Notes: generated by a model not told the origin, from the sequence alone. A DNA stretch of 64,000 nucleotides from SIG78 sp045635745 (GCA_045635745.1 JAZTWG010000048.1:1-64000); one strand, 5' to 3'. Positions 24,497-33,802 are shown, counted from the first letter of the stretch. Numbers and translations: made by a program.

Positions 24497-25804
24497 ATGC
24501 AGCAATCCAATATCAACACATTGAAAAACGCAGTCCGGCAAAAGTGGAACTGGTGGCTGTTGGCAACATCGGTAGTGATCTACTTTTTTGTCAATTTCCA
24601 GCGTTCGTCTATTCCGGGCACGATCTTCAATGAGCTCCAGAGCACATTCCAAGCCACAGCGTCGCAGGTTGCCAGTATCAGCGCAGTCTTTATGTATGTA
24701 TATGCGGCCACCCAGCTGGTGGCGGGACTGGCGGCGGATAAATTCGGCGGAGTAAGGACGATTTTCTGGGGAGCGCTGCTGTTGTGTATCGGCTCATTAA
24801 TTTTTCCTTTTTGCGGCAATCTCGGGCTGCTGCTGCTGGGTCGGATACTGGTAGGTTTGGGCTGCGGGGCGATCTATCTGGCGATCGTAAAAGAGATCGA
24901 CCGCATTTATCCGGAAAAATTCACTTCAGTACTTGGAACAGTCATCCTGCTGGGATACGCCGGAAGCATTGTCGGCGGATTGCCATTGAGCAAGGCAGTA
25001 GAATATATTTCGTGGCGCTTGGCTTTTGCCATAGTCGCCGGACTTACTCTGCTGGGGTATTTGAGTTTTGTATACTGTAAAAGTAAAATCGATATTCCGC
25101 CGGTGCGGCGCGAAAAGCTCTCGCTGCTGCCTTTTATAGTGATTCTAAAAAGCCGCAACTGCCGCTGGCTGCTGATCGCCGGCGGCGTGGGCTATGCGGT
25201 CTATTACCTGCTGCTGGCAGTGATCGGCAAAAAACTGTTGGAAGATTTCTGCGGCACCCCGTCCCTGATCGCCGGCGGATGTGTATCTTTAATGGTGATC
25301 GTAGCTGGCATGATGAACTTTCTGGTGGGGTATTTGAGTACGCGTTTCGGCAATTTACGCAAACCGTTTCTGTATGCCACGCTTTCGTCGTGTCTGCTCG
25401 GAGCTGTAATGGGATTGATCGGGCTGCAGATCAAAGCCGGCACCGTATATTTTGTTATTGTTATGCAGTTGTTTGCGGTTTCCGCCGGATTTTCGCCGGT
25501 AACAAATTCTCTTATGCGCGAATATACTCCGCCGCAATACACAGGTTCGGGGACCAGCATACTTAATTTTGTAGCATATCTGGCAGTAGCGGTCTGCAGC
25601 AATCTTGCCGGATGGCTCATGGACATCTTTTCAAGCGGCAAAATTGTCAAAGAAAATGTGGTTATTTATCCGGCATCAAGTTACGCGGCAGTGTTGATAA
25701 TGTCGCTGCTGATTGCAGTATTGGCTCTTGCCACTGCCACGATGCTGCCGGAAACCCGGGGCAAAAACATCTACCGGCAGGAAAGAAAATCCAGCCGCAG
25801 ATAA
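24497..25804 (+). CDS. MFS transporter
   Basis: The 435-residue protein has about twelve membrane segments. The first half has SSIPGTIFNELQSTFQATASQVA and the loop 2-3 signature GLAADKFGGVRTI (G-x-x-x-D-x-x-G-x-R), typical of the major facilitator superfamily. The pattern resembles sugar-phosphate or anion:cation symporter members. ATG at 24497 follows AAAGG by 7 nt; an in-frame ATG at 24455 lies inside the terminator stem and is unlikely. The next gene is another transporter. The substrate is unknown. Confidence 0.88.
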   Translation: MQQSNINTLKNAVRQKWNWWLLATSVVIYFFVNFQRSSIPGTIFNELQSTFQATASQVASISAVFMYVYAATQLVAGLAADKFGGVRTIFWGALLLCIGSLIFPFCGNLGLLLLGRILVGLGCGAIYLAIVKEIDRIYPEKFTSVLGTVILLGYAGSIVGGLPLSKAVEYISWRLAFAIVAGLTLLGYLSFVYCKSKIDIPPVRREKLSLLPFIVILKSRNCRWLLIAGGVGYAVYYLLLAVIGKKLLEDFCGTPSLIAGGCVSLMVIVAGMMNFLVGYLSTRFGNLRKPFLYATLSSCLLGAVMGLIGLQIKAGTVYFVIVMQLFAVSAGFSPVTNSLMREYTPPQYTGSGTSILNFVAYLAVAVCSNLAGWLMDIFSSGKIVKENVVIYPASSYAAVLIMSLLIAVLALATATMLPETRGKNIYRQERKSSRR

Positions 25805-25825
25805 ACATCAACAGGGGCAGTATTT

Positions 25826-27217
25826 ATGGATAAACAAGTTCAGCGTGAACAATTTTCTTCCCGCGTCGGCTTTATACTTATGGCCGCCGGGTGCGCCATC
25901 GGCTTGGGCAATGTATGGCGATTTTCATACATTGCCGGGGAGTACGGAGGGGGATTTTTTCTGCTGCTTTATTTGCTTTTTCTGGTGATACTGGGTTTTC
26001 CGGTGCTGCTTATGGAACTGGCGATCGGCCGCGCCGGACGCAGTACATTTCCGGGCGCGTTCCGCAATCTCCAGCCGCCGCAGGGCAAATTCAAATGGCA
26101 CAAATTTGTTTTTCTGCTTTTTTCCGGCAATCTGATACTGCTGATGTTTTACAGCGTTATCGCCGGCTGGCTGCTGTTCTACGCCACGGGATATATCCGG
26201 GGAGAGTTTACCGGAGTGACTCCGGAGCAGAGCGGAAAATTTTTCAACAACATGCTCGCAGATCCGGCAGCACAAACTATAAGTATGCTCGTTGGCGTGC
26301 TGATTACAGTTGTTGTCTGCATGGGCGGAGTACGCAAAACCATTGAAAAAGTGATCAAATATATGATGATCGGCTTACTGGTATTGCTGCTGGCGCTGGT
26401 ATTTTATGCATTGAGCATGCCCAACGCCGTAAAAGGTTTGAGCTTTTTCCTGAAGCCTGATTGGGGCAAATTCGTTGGCGATGGCGTGCTCAACACAGCA
26501 CACGCCGCTATGGCACAGGCGTTTTTCACACTCAGCCTGGGGGTGGGCAGTATGGCCATTTGCGGCAGTTACACCTCGCGCGAGCGCTCGCTGGCCAGCG
26601 AAGGGGTGTGGATCATTACATTGGACACCCTTGTAGCGGTCTTTTCCGGTCTGGTGATCTTCCCCGCATGCGCCTCCAGCAACATTGCTCCCGATGCCGG
26701 ACCTCCATTGATCTTTATAACGCTGCCCAATGTTTTTGCCAATATGCAGTATGGAAATTTCTGGGGATTTTTGTTTTTCATTTTTCTGGCATTCGCGGCG
26801 CTTTCCACCTTGATAGCAGTTTTTGAAAATCTTGTGTCGTTCGGCATGGATGAGCTGAAGTGGAGCCGTAAACGCTCCGGTATATTCTTTGCAGTGCTGC
26901 TGGCAATACTTTCCATGCCCTGTATATTGGGTTTCAATCTGCTGAAAAAATTTCAGCCGTTCGGCCCCGGCAGCAATGTGCTGGATCTGGAAGATTTCAT
27001 CGTCAGCGATAATCTGCTGCCGCTGGGAGCACTGTATATTATCATATTCTGTACCAGTCGGTACGGTTGGGGCAGAGAAAAATTCATGCAGGAAATAAAC
27101 ACCGGCAGCGGCATAAAAATTCCGGAGATTTTCCACTTTTATCTGAAATGGATCCTGCCGGTACTGGTATTGACAATCTGGTTTATCGGCATTGCCAAAC
27201 GCTTCAATATCTTTTAA
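25826..27217 (+). CDS. Neurotransmitter:sodium symporter (SNF) family transporter
   Basis: The 463-residue protein has about eleven to twelve membrane segments. The N-terminal motif SSRVGFILMAAGCAIGLGNVWRF, with the unwound-helix Na+/substrate site (AAGCAIGLGN), is diagnostic of the LeuT/NSS family. GFPVLLMELAIGRAGR and SLGVGSMAICGSY support it. Bacterial relatives import amino acids with sodium. It lies 21 nt after the MFS gene, with AGGGG as ribosome site. Confidence 0.93.
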   Translation: MDKQVQREQFSSRVGFILMAAGCAIGLGNVWRFSYIAGEYGGGFFLLLYLLFLVILGFPVLLMELAIGRAGRSTFPGAFRNLQPPQGKFKWHKFVFLLFSGNLILLMFYSVIAGWLLFYATGYIRGEFTGVTPEQSGKFFNNMLADPAAQTISMLVGVLITVVVCMGGVRKTIEKVIKYMMIGLLVLLLALVFYALSMPNAVKGLSFFLKPDWGKFVGDGVLNTAHAAMAQAFFTLSLGVGSMAICGSYTSRERSLASEGVWIITLDTLVAVFSGLVIFPACASSNIAPDAGPPLIFITLPNVFANMQYGNFWGFLFFIFLAFAALSTLIAVFENLVSFGMDELKWSRKRSGIFFAVLLAILSMPCILGFNLLKKFQPFGPGSNVLDLEDFIVSDNLLPLGALYIIIFCTSRYGWGREKFMQEINTGSGIKIPEIFHFYLKWILPVLVLTIWFIGIAKRFNIF

Positions 27218-27244
27218 CTCTCAAGCGTACCCCTGACAACATAA

Positions 27245-27461
27245 TACGAAAAAGTATCGCATTTCCTGCCGGTTTGTGGAAATGATGAACTGAAAAATAT
27301 TTTTCTCAAACAGCTCGCTTACGCGGCAGGAGTTTCGGGAACTTTATCCTGATGTGTCGGAAAAGCCGAAGCTTGAAATTCTACTGACCAATGAGTTCGC
27401 CGCCGCCCCGGCACAGCGGCAGCTTATGCGGCACAAGCTGCTGCCGGATGAGCACCTGTGA
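27245..27461 (+). pseudogene. Possible degraded gene fragment
   Basis: Two short adjoining frames with coding character and no start lie here. One (27245 to about 27352) reads through NDELKNIFLKQLAYAAG and stops. The other, overlapping and running to a TGA at 27459-27461, reads LTRQEFRELYPDVSEKPKL and then QRQLMRHKLLPDEHL. A frameshift would join them into one peptide of about 70 residues. This looks like the relic of an inactivated gene between the SNF transporter and the convergent YeeE-like gene. No family is recognised. Confidence 0.3.
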
Positions 27462-27467
27462 CTTTAA

Positions 27468-28061
27468 TCATTTTTCCTTTTTGCCCAGCAAAGCAACGAT
27501 CACAAACAACAGCAATGCGGTTCCGGCCACCCACAACGCCGGATTATCCAATACCCATGTGCCATTTTCGCTGGCAAGTGTACTGCCAATTTCGCCGGAA
27601 AATTTATCCGGCAAGCTGCCGCAGTTATTGCGTATAAACTGTGCCGCCGGAATCGCCAGCACCATACCGGCCAGACTCCACACAGCATAAAGTCTGCCCG
27701 AAGCCAGCGCACTTACGGCCGTAATCGGAATCAAACCATTCATACCAAGTCCGATACCGCTGACGATACCGCCAATCAATATACCCCAGAACGAAGCATT
27801 TACAGTATGCTCCTGCACTACATGCGCATCCCGGAGCAAAGCAAAAATTATCATGCCCAACCCCAGCGACAACAGCAAAACTTTGAGCATACGCATACTT
27901 TTGAAAGTCAGATTATCTTTCACCGCCACCCGGTCGGAAAAATCACACTTGACGATCAGCAGCCCCAGGAACAATCCGTAAATGACCGCCACCGCCAATT
28001 TTGCCTCGTCAGAAAGCGCCAGCGGCTCCACTGCTGAAAAGATCAAACAGCTGTTCATCAC
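27468..28061 (-). CDS. YeeE/YedE-like membrane protein (half-size)
   Basis: The 197-residue protein has about five membrane segments. GIVSGIGLGMNGLIPITAVSAL followed by SGRLYAVWSLAGMVL resembles the repeat of the Sulf_transp (YeeE/YedE) family, which includes thiosulfate transporters. The cysteine that usually follows the G-x-N/G-x element is absent, so thiosulfate relay chemistry is doubtful. The start overlaps the stop of the upstream gene (28058-28573) by 4 nt, which implies a two-subunit membrane complex. Convergent with the SNF transporter. Confidence 0.6.
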   Translation of the reverse strand: MMNSCLIFSAVEPLALSDEAKLAVAVIYGLFLGLLIVKCDFSDRVAVKDNLTFKSMRMLKVLLLSLGLGMIIFALLRDAHVVQEHTVNASFWGILIGGIVSGIGLGMNGLIPITAVSALASGRLYAVWSLAGMVLAIPAAQFIRNNCGSLPDKFSGEIGSTLASENGTWVLDNPALWVAGTALLLFVIVALLGKKEK

Positions 28062-28573
28062 TCACCATCCTTTCCGTCGGCAGAATCTTTACTTTTGCTG
28101 CGCTCAATAAAAAGCGCCGTTATACCGGCAGAAATAAGCGCAGTCAGCAAAAAGAACAAAGCCCCCGGCGAGTGTTGAACCGCCGAAGAAAACTGCCCCG
28201 CCAAAGCATCACCGGCAGTAATTCCCCCCAACATCACCAGAAATCCGGAAATCAGCCCCCACAATGCAGTGCCGAAAGTTTTTCCGAAAAAGCCCCGGCT
28301 CTCTTCCAAGCCCCACAAAATCTTGAAAGCCCCGTGGATAAGAGCCCCGCAGAAACTGCCGAAAAACACGCCGAAAAGCAATCCGATGCGCCACGACCAC
28401 TCAATGTGCGGTGCATGTTGTTCAGTTACGGCATCCTGCGCTCCGTTGAAAATTCCACTCAATGCGTCAAAAAGTCCGACTTTATCGTTGAATAAGTATA
28501 ACCCCAGCATAAGCATAAGCACCAGACAAAGTGCATTTACCCATGTGTACCATTTCTTTTTCAGAAATAACAT
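28058..28573 (-). CDS. YeeE/YedE-like membrane protein, partner subunit
   Basis: The 171-residue protein has four to five membrane segments. Features include WRIGLLFGVFFGSFCGALIHG and TALWGLISGFLVMLGGITAGDAL, the G-x-x-x-G-rich repeat style of YeeE/YedE proteins, and a charged C-terminal tail. ATG at 28573 follows GAGGGGG with longish spacing of 11 nt. It is translationally coupled to the next gene. Together the pair would equal one full-length two-repeat transporter. Family placement is moderate. Confidence 0.55.
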   Translation of the reverse strand: MLFLKKKWYTWVNALCLVLMLMLGLYLFNDKVGLFDALSGIFNGAQDAVTEQHAPHIEWSWRIGLLFGVFFGSFCGALIHGAFKILWGLEESRGFFGKTFGTALWGLISGFLVMLGGITAGDALAGQFSSAVQHSPGALFFLLTALISAGITALFIERSKSKDSADGKDGE

Positions 28574-28589
28574 AACAATACATACCCCC

Positions 28590-29141
28590 TCAATTTTGCT
28601 CTTCAGCATTCAAAACACCGGACAAAAGATTTTCCAGCAAACGCATGGTCCATACCACATCGTCCCCTGCCCGGTGGGCCGAAAGATCATCTCCCGCCCG
28701 GTCAAGTTTCAGCACACTGCGCAAATTCTGCAAGCTGTAACTGGGCAAACCCGGATAAAGCTTGCGTACCAGAATAAGCGAATCCATCGTCTTACCGTTC
28801 CAGAGCGGCAAACCGGTGCGCGCCAGACTTTCCTGCAGAAAACTCAAATCAAATCTGGCATTGTGCGCCACCAGCGTGGAGCTGCGGGCAAATTCCAGAA
28901 AATCGTGTCCGATATGTTGAAAACGCGGCGAATCGGCCACCATATCGTCAGTAATATGATGCACCCGGCTCGCACCATGCGGAATGGGTCTGCCGGGATT
29001 TATCAAACTGTGAAACTCCGAATATTCTCCGGTAAGCTCCACCCGCATGGCGGCAATTTCCACAATACGGTCATTTACCGGACTCATACCGGTAGTTTCC
29101 AGATCAAAGACCGTAAACGGGCCCAATTCAAACCATTGCAT
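28590..29141 (-). CDS. DnaQ-type 3'-5' exonuclease
   Basis: The 183-residue single-domain DEDDh exonuclease has Exo I FDLETTGM (residues 12-19), Exo II VAHNARFDLSFL and Exo III SAHRAGDDV, which supply the four acidic ligands and the general-base histidine. It resembles DNA polymerase III epsilon or exonuclease ExoX-like proteins. No polymerase-binding tail is seen, so it could serve proofreading, repair or RNA degradation. The gene lies 17 nt after the mutarotase gene. Confidence 0.88.
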   Translation of the reverse strand: MQWFELGPFTVFDLETTGMSPVNDRIVEIAAMRVELTGEYSEFHSLINPGRPIPHGASRVHHITDDMVADSPRFQHIGHDFLEFARSSTLVAHNARFDLSFLQESLARTGLPLWNGKTMDSLILVRKLYPGLPSYSLQNLRSVLKLDRAGDDLSAHRAGDDVVWTMRLLENLLSGVLNAEEQN

Positions 29142-29158
29142 AAAAGCCGCCGGTTCTT

Positions 29159-30055
29159 TCAGGCAATGCTGATAGTCTGCCGCAATTCGGCCATGGCGCC
29201 GGGAACCAGCACGCGGTCATCGCCGGCAGCCGGAGCGTTGGCAGCTTCCACACACACCATGGTGTGATACTCCTCGTCGCCAAAGTCGGGCATACGCTTG
29301 GATTTTTCGATCCAGGGATTCCAGACCACCGTGGAGCTGCTGCCGGATTTTGCAATACGGAGAGTACGGTTGAATACCGGGTCAACAACTTCCACAATGC
29401 CGCTGGTGCGGCAGTAAACGCGGTCGATTTCGCGGTCGATAACGATCGCACCATTCTGCACGCCATCAACATTCAGCACCTTATCGGCATAATCGCAATC
29501 TTCCAGCCCCGTGACTTTGATCGCTGAAGCATCCGCCACATTAAAATAGCTGTGCAGCGCGCCGGAATAAGCCAAATCGCAGCTGCCGGTATTGTAGATT
29601 TTCAAGGCCACGGTAAGCGTAGAGCCCAAAGTAACAGTAAGTTCCAGTTTAAAAGGCTGCGGTGCAAATTTTGCATCCACATCCTTTTCAGTCAAAGCCA
29701 GCGTAACAGTGGTTTTCCCGGCCGGAGTTTGAGTCGCCGATACCACATTCCAGAACGAAACACGCGCATAACCGTGGCCGCCGAATTTCCCCGCCGGATC
29801 CGGCCCGAACCAGGGCCAGCAGACCGGGATACCGCCGCGGATGGGCTCGCCGGCAGTAAACATGGATTTATCACTCATCCAGAGCACCGGCACCGCACCG
29901 GCAGGAGTGTAGCTCATAACATGCGCACCATACAGAGTCAAAGCCGCTTCGCCGAAGCCGTTGACCAGTTTAACAGCTGTAAAACCGCCGGGAGCGGCAA
30001 AGAAATTGACATTTTCAGAACCGAAACGGCTCTGCAAAGTTTCGATATTTTCCAT
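29159..30055 (-). CDS. D-hexose-6-phosphate mutarotase-like protein (YeaD family)
   Basis: The 298-residue aldose-1-epimerase-fold protein has LYGAHVMSYTPAG, PIRGGIPVCWPWFGP (the phosphate and sugar-binding arginine segment), HGYARVSFW with the catalytic-type histidine, and SGALHSYFNVAD with the second histidine. It ends with the WNPWIEKSKRMPDFGDEEYHTMVCVEAAN block. This pattern is typical of the YeaD glucose-6-phosphate 1-epimerase group. ATG at 30055 follows CGAGG. It is divergent from ffh. Confidence 0.9.
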   Translation of the reverse strand: MENIETLQSRFGSENVNFFAAPGGFTAVKLVNGFGEAALTLYGAHVMSYTPAGAVPVLWMSDKSMFTAGEPIRGGIPVCWPWFGPDPAGKFGGHGYARVSFWNVVSATQTPAGKTTVTLALTEKDVDAKFAPQPFKLELTVTLGSTLTVALKIYNTGSCDLAYSGALHSYFNVADASAIKVTGLEDCDYADKVLNVDGVQNGAIVIDREIDRVYCRTSGIVEVVDPVFNRTLRIAKSGSSSTVVWNPWIEKSKRMPDFGDEEYHTMVCVEAANAPAAGDDRVLVPGAMAELRQTISIA

Positions 30056-30156
30056 AAAAAACCTCGCTGATTGCATTTTTATTGGTCGATTACGGATAAT
30101 TTAACACAAATAATTACTTTTTGCAACTCCAGACCGCAGAAAAAATGGATTTGCAC

Positions 30157-30185
30157 TTGAAGATTTCAACAAACAGTGGTATATT
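30157..30185 (+). promoter_or_regulatory. Putative ffh promoter
   Basis: TTGAAG (30157-30162), 17 nt, TATATT (30180-30185), about 50 nt upstream of the ffh start. Confidence 0.5.
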
Positions 30186-30236
30186 AAGTGATAAGTATAT
30201 ATTATTGCAGAAAAACATTCGGGAGAAACATAATCA

Positions 30237-31697
30237 ATGTTCGATAATCTCAGTGATAAATTCGGAGAAATATTCAAGAAGCTCCGGGGCGAAACCCGTT
30301 TGAGCGAAAGCAATATCTCCGAAGCTATGCGCGAAATCCGTCTGGCATTGCTCGATGCCGACGTAAATGTGGATATAGCCAGAAATTTTGTGGAAAAAGT
30401 CCGTACCGACTGTCTGGGCGAAGCCGTGCTGAAAAGCATCACTCCCGGCCAGCAGGTGGTCAAGATCGTCAACGACCGCCTGATTGAACTTCTGGGCAGC
30501 GAAGTCGGCGAACTTGACTTGAGCAGCAATCCCACCGTGATCATGCTGGTGGGTCTGCACGGCTCAGGAAAAACCACCACTGCAGCCAAACTGGCAAAAT
30601 TCCTGACCGACAAGATGAAAAAATCGGTATTGATGGCCGCTTGCGACGTTTATCGCCCGGCTGCTATCGACCAGTTGGAGATCCTCGGTAAGGAGCTGGG
30701 TATAGAAGTCTACTCCGAACGGGGCAACCTGAATGTGCCGGCCATTGCGGCACAGGCGGTCAGCCGTGCAAAATTCAACCACAACGATGTGGTCATTCTC
30801 GATACCGCGGGGCGGCTGGAAATCGACGATGCCATGGTGCAGGAATTGATCCGTCTGCGCCAGAGCGTCCGCGCCGATGAAGTATTGCTGGTGGCCGATG
30901 CCGCGCTGGGGCAGGAAGCGGTCAATGTGGCCGATACATTCCATAAAGCCTTGAACCTCACAGGTTTTATCCTTACCAAACTCGATGGCGATGCCCGCGG
31001 CGGTGCGGCATTGTCGATCCGGCAGGTAACTCAATGCCCGGTAAAATTTGTGGGTACCGGCGAAAAGACCGATGATCTGGATATTTTTTACCCGGACCGT
31101 ATGGCATCGCGTATTCTCGGCATGGGCGACGTGGTGTCGCTGGTGGAAAAGGCTGCGGCCGACTTGGATCAGGAAGAAGCGGAAAAGCTGGCGGCAAAAT
31201 TACGCAAAAATGAGTTTGATTTCAACGATTTTCTGGGCCAGATCAAACAATTCGATAAACTTGGCGGTCTTGAAGGATTGCTGAAATTTCTGCCCGGCGG
31301 CAAACAGCTCTCCGAAGCAGCCGCGATGGTCGATCCGCGGGAATTCAAACGTCTGGAAGCCATGGTGCTTTCGATGACTCCGCACGAACGGGCCAACCCC
31401 GACAGCATCGATTTTGCCCGCCGCAAACGCATTGCCAAAGGTTGCGGATTGCCGCTGGAAAAGATCGCCGGTTACATCCGGCAATTCAATCAGATGCGCA
31501 AGATGATGAAAAAGGGCGGTTTGATGAAGTCGTTGATGTCAGGCGCCGGCTCTATGCCTGGCAGCATGCCGTCAGCCGGCGGGTTCAATCCCTTCGGCGG
31601 CGGGACACCGGCGATCAGCAAAAAAGAACAGGAAAAGAAAAAGCGTCTTGCCAAGCTCAAGAAAAAAGAAAAGCAAAAGCAGCGCCGTAAAAAATAA
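30237..31697 (+). CDS. ffh: Signal recognition particle protein Ffh
   Basis: SRP54-type GTPase that brings nascent membrane proteins to FtsY. The 486-residue protein has the N domain, the G domain with P-loop GLHGSGKTTTAAKLA, DVYRPAAIDQL, DTAGRL and TKLDGDARGG, and a methionine-rich M domain (QMRKMMKKGGLMKSLM). It ends in a lysine-rich tail (KKEQEKKKRLAKLKKKEKQ). All GTPase motifs are intact. It is followed 30 nt later by an unknown membrane protein gene. Confidence 0.97.
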   Translation: MFDNLSDKFGEIFKKLRGETRLSESNISEAMREIRLALLDADVNVDIARNFVEKVRTDCLGEAVLKSITPGQQVVKIVNDRLIELLGSEVGELDLSSNPTVIMLVGLHGSGKTTTAAKLAKFLTDKMKKSVLMAACDVYRPAAIDQLEILGKELGIEVYSERGNLNVPAIAAQAVSRAKFNHNDVVILDTAGRLEIDDAMVQELIRLRQSVRADEVLLVADAALGQEAVNVADTFHKALNLTGFILTKLDGDARGGAALSIRQVTQCPVKFVGTGEKTDDLDIFYPDRMASRILGMGDVVSLVEKAAADLDQEEAEKLAAKLRKNEFDFNDFLGQIKQFDKLGGLEGLLKFLPGGKQLSEAAAMVDPREFKRLEAMVLSMTPHERANPDSIDFARRKRIAKGCGLPLEKIAGYIRQFNQMRKMMKKGGLMKSLMSGAGSMPGSMPSAGGFNPFGGGTPAISKKEQEKKKRLAKLKKKEKQKQRRKK

Positions 31698-31727
31698 TCA
31701 GATTTTATTCAACAGGAGAAAATTTTT

Positions 31728-32525
31728 ATGTTAACCCTTATCACAGCAGTTATTCTGGGATTGATTGCCGCATTTTTCAGCGGTCAGGCATTGAACAACA
31801 CCGCATGGGGCGCCCTTATCGGGATCGCAGTTATGGTGGTTTGTCAGATATTGATCGGGCTTTTCGTCCGCCGTCAGGTCAACAAAGTAAATCAGGCGAT
31901 ACAAGCCCAGCTGCAAGAAGTGCAGAACAAGATCCAGCGCAAGATCAATATAATGCAGCAGAAACCGGGCATGTCGCCCAAATTTCTGCAGAGTACCGTG
32001 GAAAAAGAACAGACACAGGCTGTACACAAAGCGCTGGCTATGACCAACGAACTCAAGCGCTACTATCTTTGGAGCCCGCTGCTTGCCAAACAGATCAATA
32101 CCATGCAGATGATGTTCCACTATCAGATCAAAGAATTTGCCCAAGTGGATGCTCTGATGAGCAAGTGTCTCTTCTTCGACCCCACTTCGTCAGCCATGCG
32201 TATAGCGCGCATGTACCGCAAAAATGATCCGGCGCTGGATAAATTTGCAAAAAGCAAGCTCAAGCGCGCCAAAGGCGATTCCGGTGTGCTGCTCTATGCG
32301 CTTTACAGTTGGATTCTGGTCAAGCGCGGCGAACTCGATGCCGCACGCAACATCCTTGCCGAAAGCAAAAAACGCTGCGGCAACGAAGTGCTCAACGCCA
32401 ACTGGGAACGTCTGGCCAACGACAAGGCCAAGAACTTCTCCAATGCGGCGTTGGGCGAAATGTGGTATATGCTTTATCTGGAAGAACCCAAAGTCAAAAC
32501 CCAGCGGATGCGGCCCCAGTTCTGA
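31728..32525 (+). CDS. Membrane-anchored protein of unknown function
   Basis: The 265-residue protein has two N-terminal membrane segments (about 3-20 and 27-47) and an amphipathic, glutamine-rich coiled coil (about 50-95). The C-terminal alpha-helical region contains repeats that look TPR-like (SWILVKRGELDAARNILAES). I do not recognise a named family. It lies between ffh and a heptosyltransferase gene with short gaps, so it may share their transcript. AGGAGAAA is a good ribosome site. A scaffold in envelope biogenesis is only a guess. Confidence 0.6.
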   Translation: MLTLITAVILGLIAAFFSGQALNNTAWGALIGIAVMVVCQILIGLFVRRQVNKVNQAIQAQLQEVQNKIQRKINIMQQKPGMSPKFLQSTVEKEQTQAVHKALAMTNELKRYYLWSPLLAKQINTMQMMFHYQIKEFAQVDALMSKCLFFDPTSSAMRIARMYRKNDPALDKFAKSKLKRAKGDSGVLLYALYSWILVKRGELDAARNILAESKKRCGNEVLNANWERLANDKAKNFSNAALGEMWYMLYLEEPKVKTQRMRPQF

Positions 32526-32555
32526 AGCGTATAAAACGGATAAGTTGCTGTTTTT

Positions 32556-33647
32556 ATGAGTATAATCCAACAGAAGATCGCCGATCTGGCACCGGCACGC
32601 ACCTTTGCTGTCCGGCCGGTAGATCAGGATAAACTGCAGCATGGGATTGCAGTAAAATCCCCCAACTGGCTGGGCGATGCAGTAATGACACTTCCGGCAC
32701 TGCAAGTATTGAAAAACATGCTGCCGGAAAACGCTCCGTTGGTGGTAATAGCGCCGCAGCAGGTAGCCAACCTTTACCGGCTCTACCCGGGGGTAACATA
32801 CGTTATAAGCATAAAAGAGGCTCATACGGCCTGGGATAAGATCGTTTTCAAAAAACTCAAAAGTTTCCAGTTCAAAGTCGGAGTACTTTTCAGCAACTCA
32901 TTGCGCGATGCGTGGCAGATGCGTCAGGCCGGAATCAGCGAGCTTTACGGTCGGGCAGCGCGCTGCCGCGGCTTTCTCATGAAACGGACTTTCAAATTCC
33001 CCAAATGGCAGCAGGGCATGCTCAACGAAAGCCACCATGCCAATGAATACCTTTCCATGGTATACAGCATGGGCGGGCTCCCGGCAAAACAGTTTATGCC
33101 GCAGTTGAAATCGCGTTGGACCATGGGGCAGATGACGTTGAAAATGCAAAGTTTCTGCCAACATCCCCGTTTGCTGCTGATGGCTCCGGGAGCAGCATAC
33201 GGTGCCGCCAAGCGCTGGGAAAGCGCCAACTTCCGCGAAGTGGCCGCCAGCTACATTGAAAAAGGCGGTATCGTGGCAGTTCTGGGCAGTCCATCCGAGC
33301 GGGCGATCGGAGAAGAAGTGATTGCCGGATTGCCGGAAAACCGGGTGTTCAACCTTGCCGGCGAAACATCGTTCAGTGATCTTTTCAACCTTATAAGCCA
33401 TGCGCGAGCCTGCGTGGCAAATGATTCGGGTATTATGCACATGGCGGCGGCAATGGGGCTGCCGGGAGTGGCGGTTTTCGGCCCCACCGACTACCGGGCA
33501 ACCGGTCCGGTCAGCGATAAATGGCTGTTGGTTTTCGATAAAGAGCCGTGCGCGCCGTGTTTCAAACGTATATGTCCGCACGGCGGCAAACAATGCATGA
33601 CCAAACTCCAGCCGTCAGAGGTAATTGAGGCATTAAGCCGCCTTTAA
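32556..33647 (+). CDS. Glycosyltransferase family 9, WaaF-like heptosyltransferase
   Basis: The 363-residue protein has the family-9 opening KSPNWLGDAVMTLPAL, with a catalytic-type aspartate in the G-D loop. The donor-binding motifs are LLMAPGAAYGAAKRW, FNLAGETSFSDLFNLISHAR and VANDSGIMHMAAAMGLPGVAVFGPTDYR. These are the features of ADP-heptose:LPS heptosyltransferase II. A C-rich tail (CAPCFKRICPHGGKQCM) is also typical of this group. It implies an LPS-bearing outer membrane. The exact acceptor is not resolvable. Confidence 0.88.
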   Translation: MSIIQQKIADLAPARTFAVRPVDQDKLQHGIAVKSPNWLGDAVMTLPALQVLKNMLPENAPLVVIAPQQVANLYRLYPGVTYVISIKEAHTAWDKIVFKKLKSFQFKVGVLFSNSLRDAWQMRQAGISELYGRAARCRGFLMKRTFKFPKWQQGMLNESHHANEYLSMVYSMGGLPAKQFMPQLKSRWTMGQMTLKMQSFCQHPRLLLMAPGAAYGAAKRWESANFREVAASYIEKGGIVAVLGSPSERAIGEEVIAGLPENRVFNLAGETSFSDLFNLISHARACVANDSGIMHMAAAMGLPGVAVFGPTDYRATGPVSDKWLLVFDKEPCAPCFKRICPHGGKQCMTKLQPSEVIEALSRL

Positions 33648-33734
33648 TAGTTCCGCCGGATCATTATCCGGCCAAATAATACAAACTTGGGCTGTTTCAG
33701 CGAAAAAACGCTGTTTATTTAATTTTCATCAATA

Positions 33735-33771
33735 TTGGAGTGTTGTATTTACACTCCAAATGAAGTATCTT
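33735..33771 (+). promoter_or_regulatory. Promoter with overlapping operator-like inverted repeat
   Basis: TTGGAGTGT (33735-33743) and ACACTCCAA (33751-33759) form a perfect 9-7-9 inverted repeat. Within it TTGTAT (33743-33748) can act as -35 with TATCTT (33766-33771) 17 nt downstream as -10. An operator covering the -35 box suggests repression of the creatininase-family gene. An unrelated short stem GCCGGAT/ATCCGGC lies near 33656-33674. Confidence 0.5.
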
Positions 33772-33802
33772 TTCAGCAAGGTTAATCAACAGGAGAAATA
33801 AT

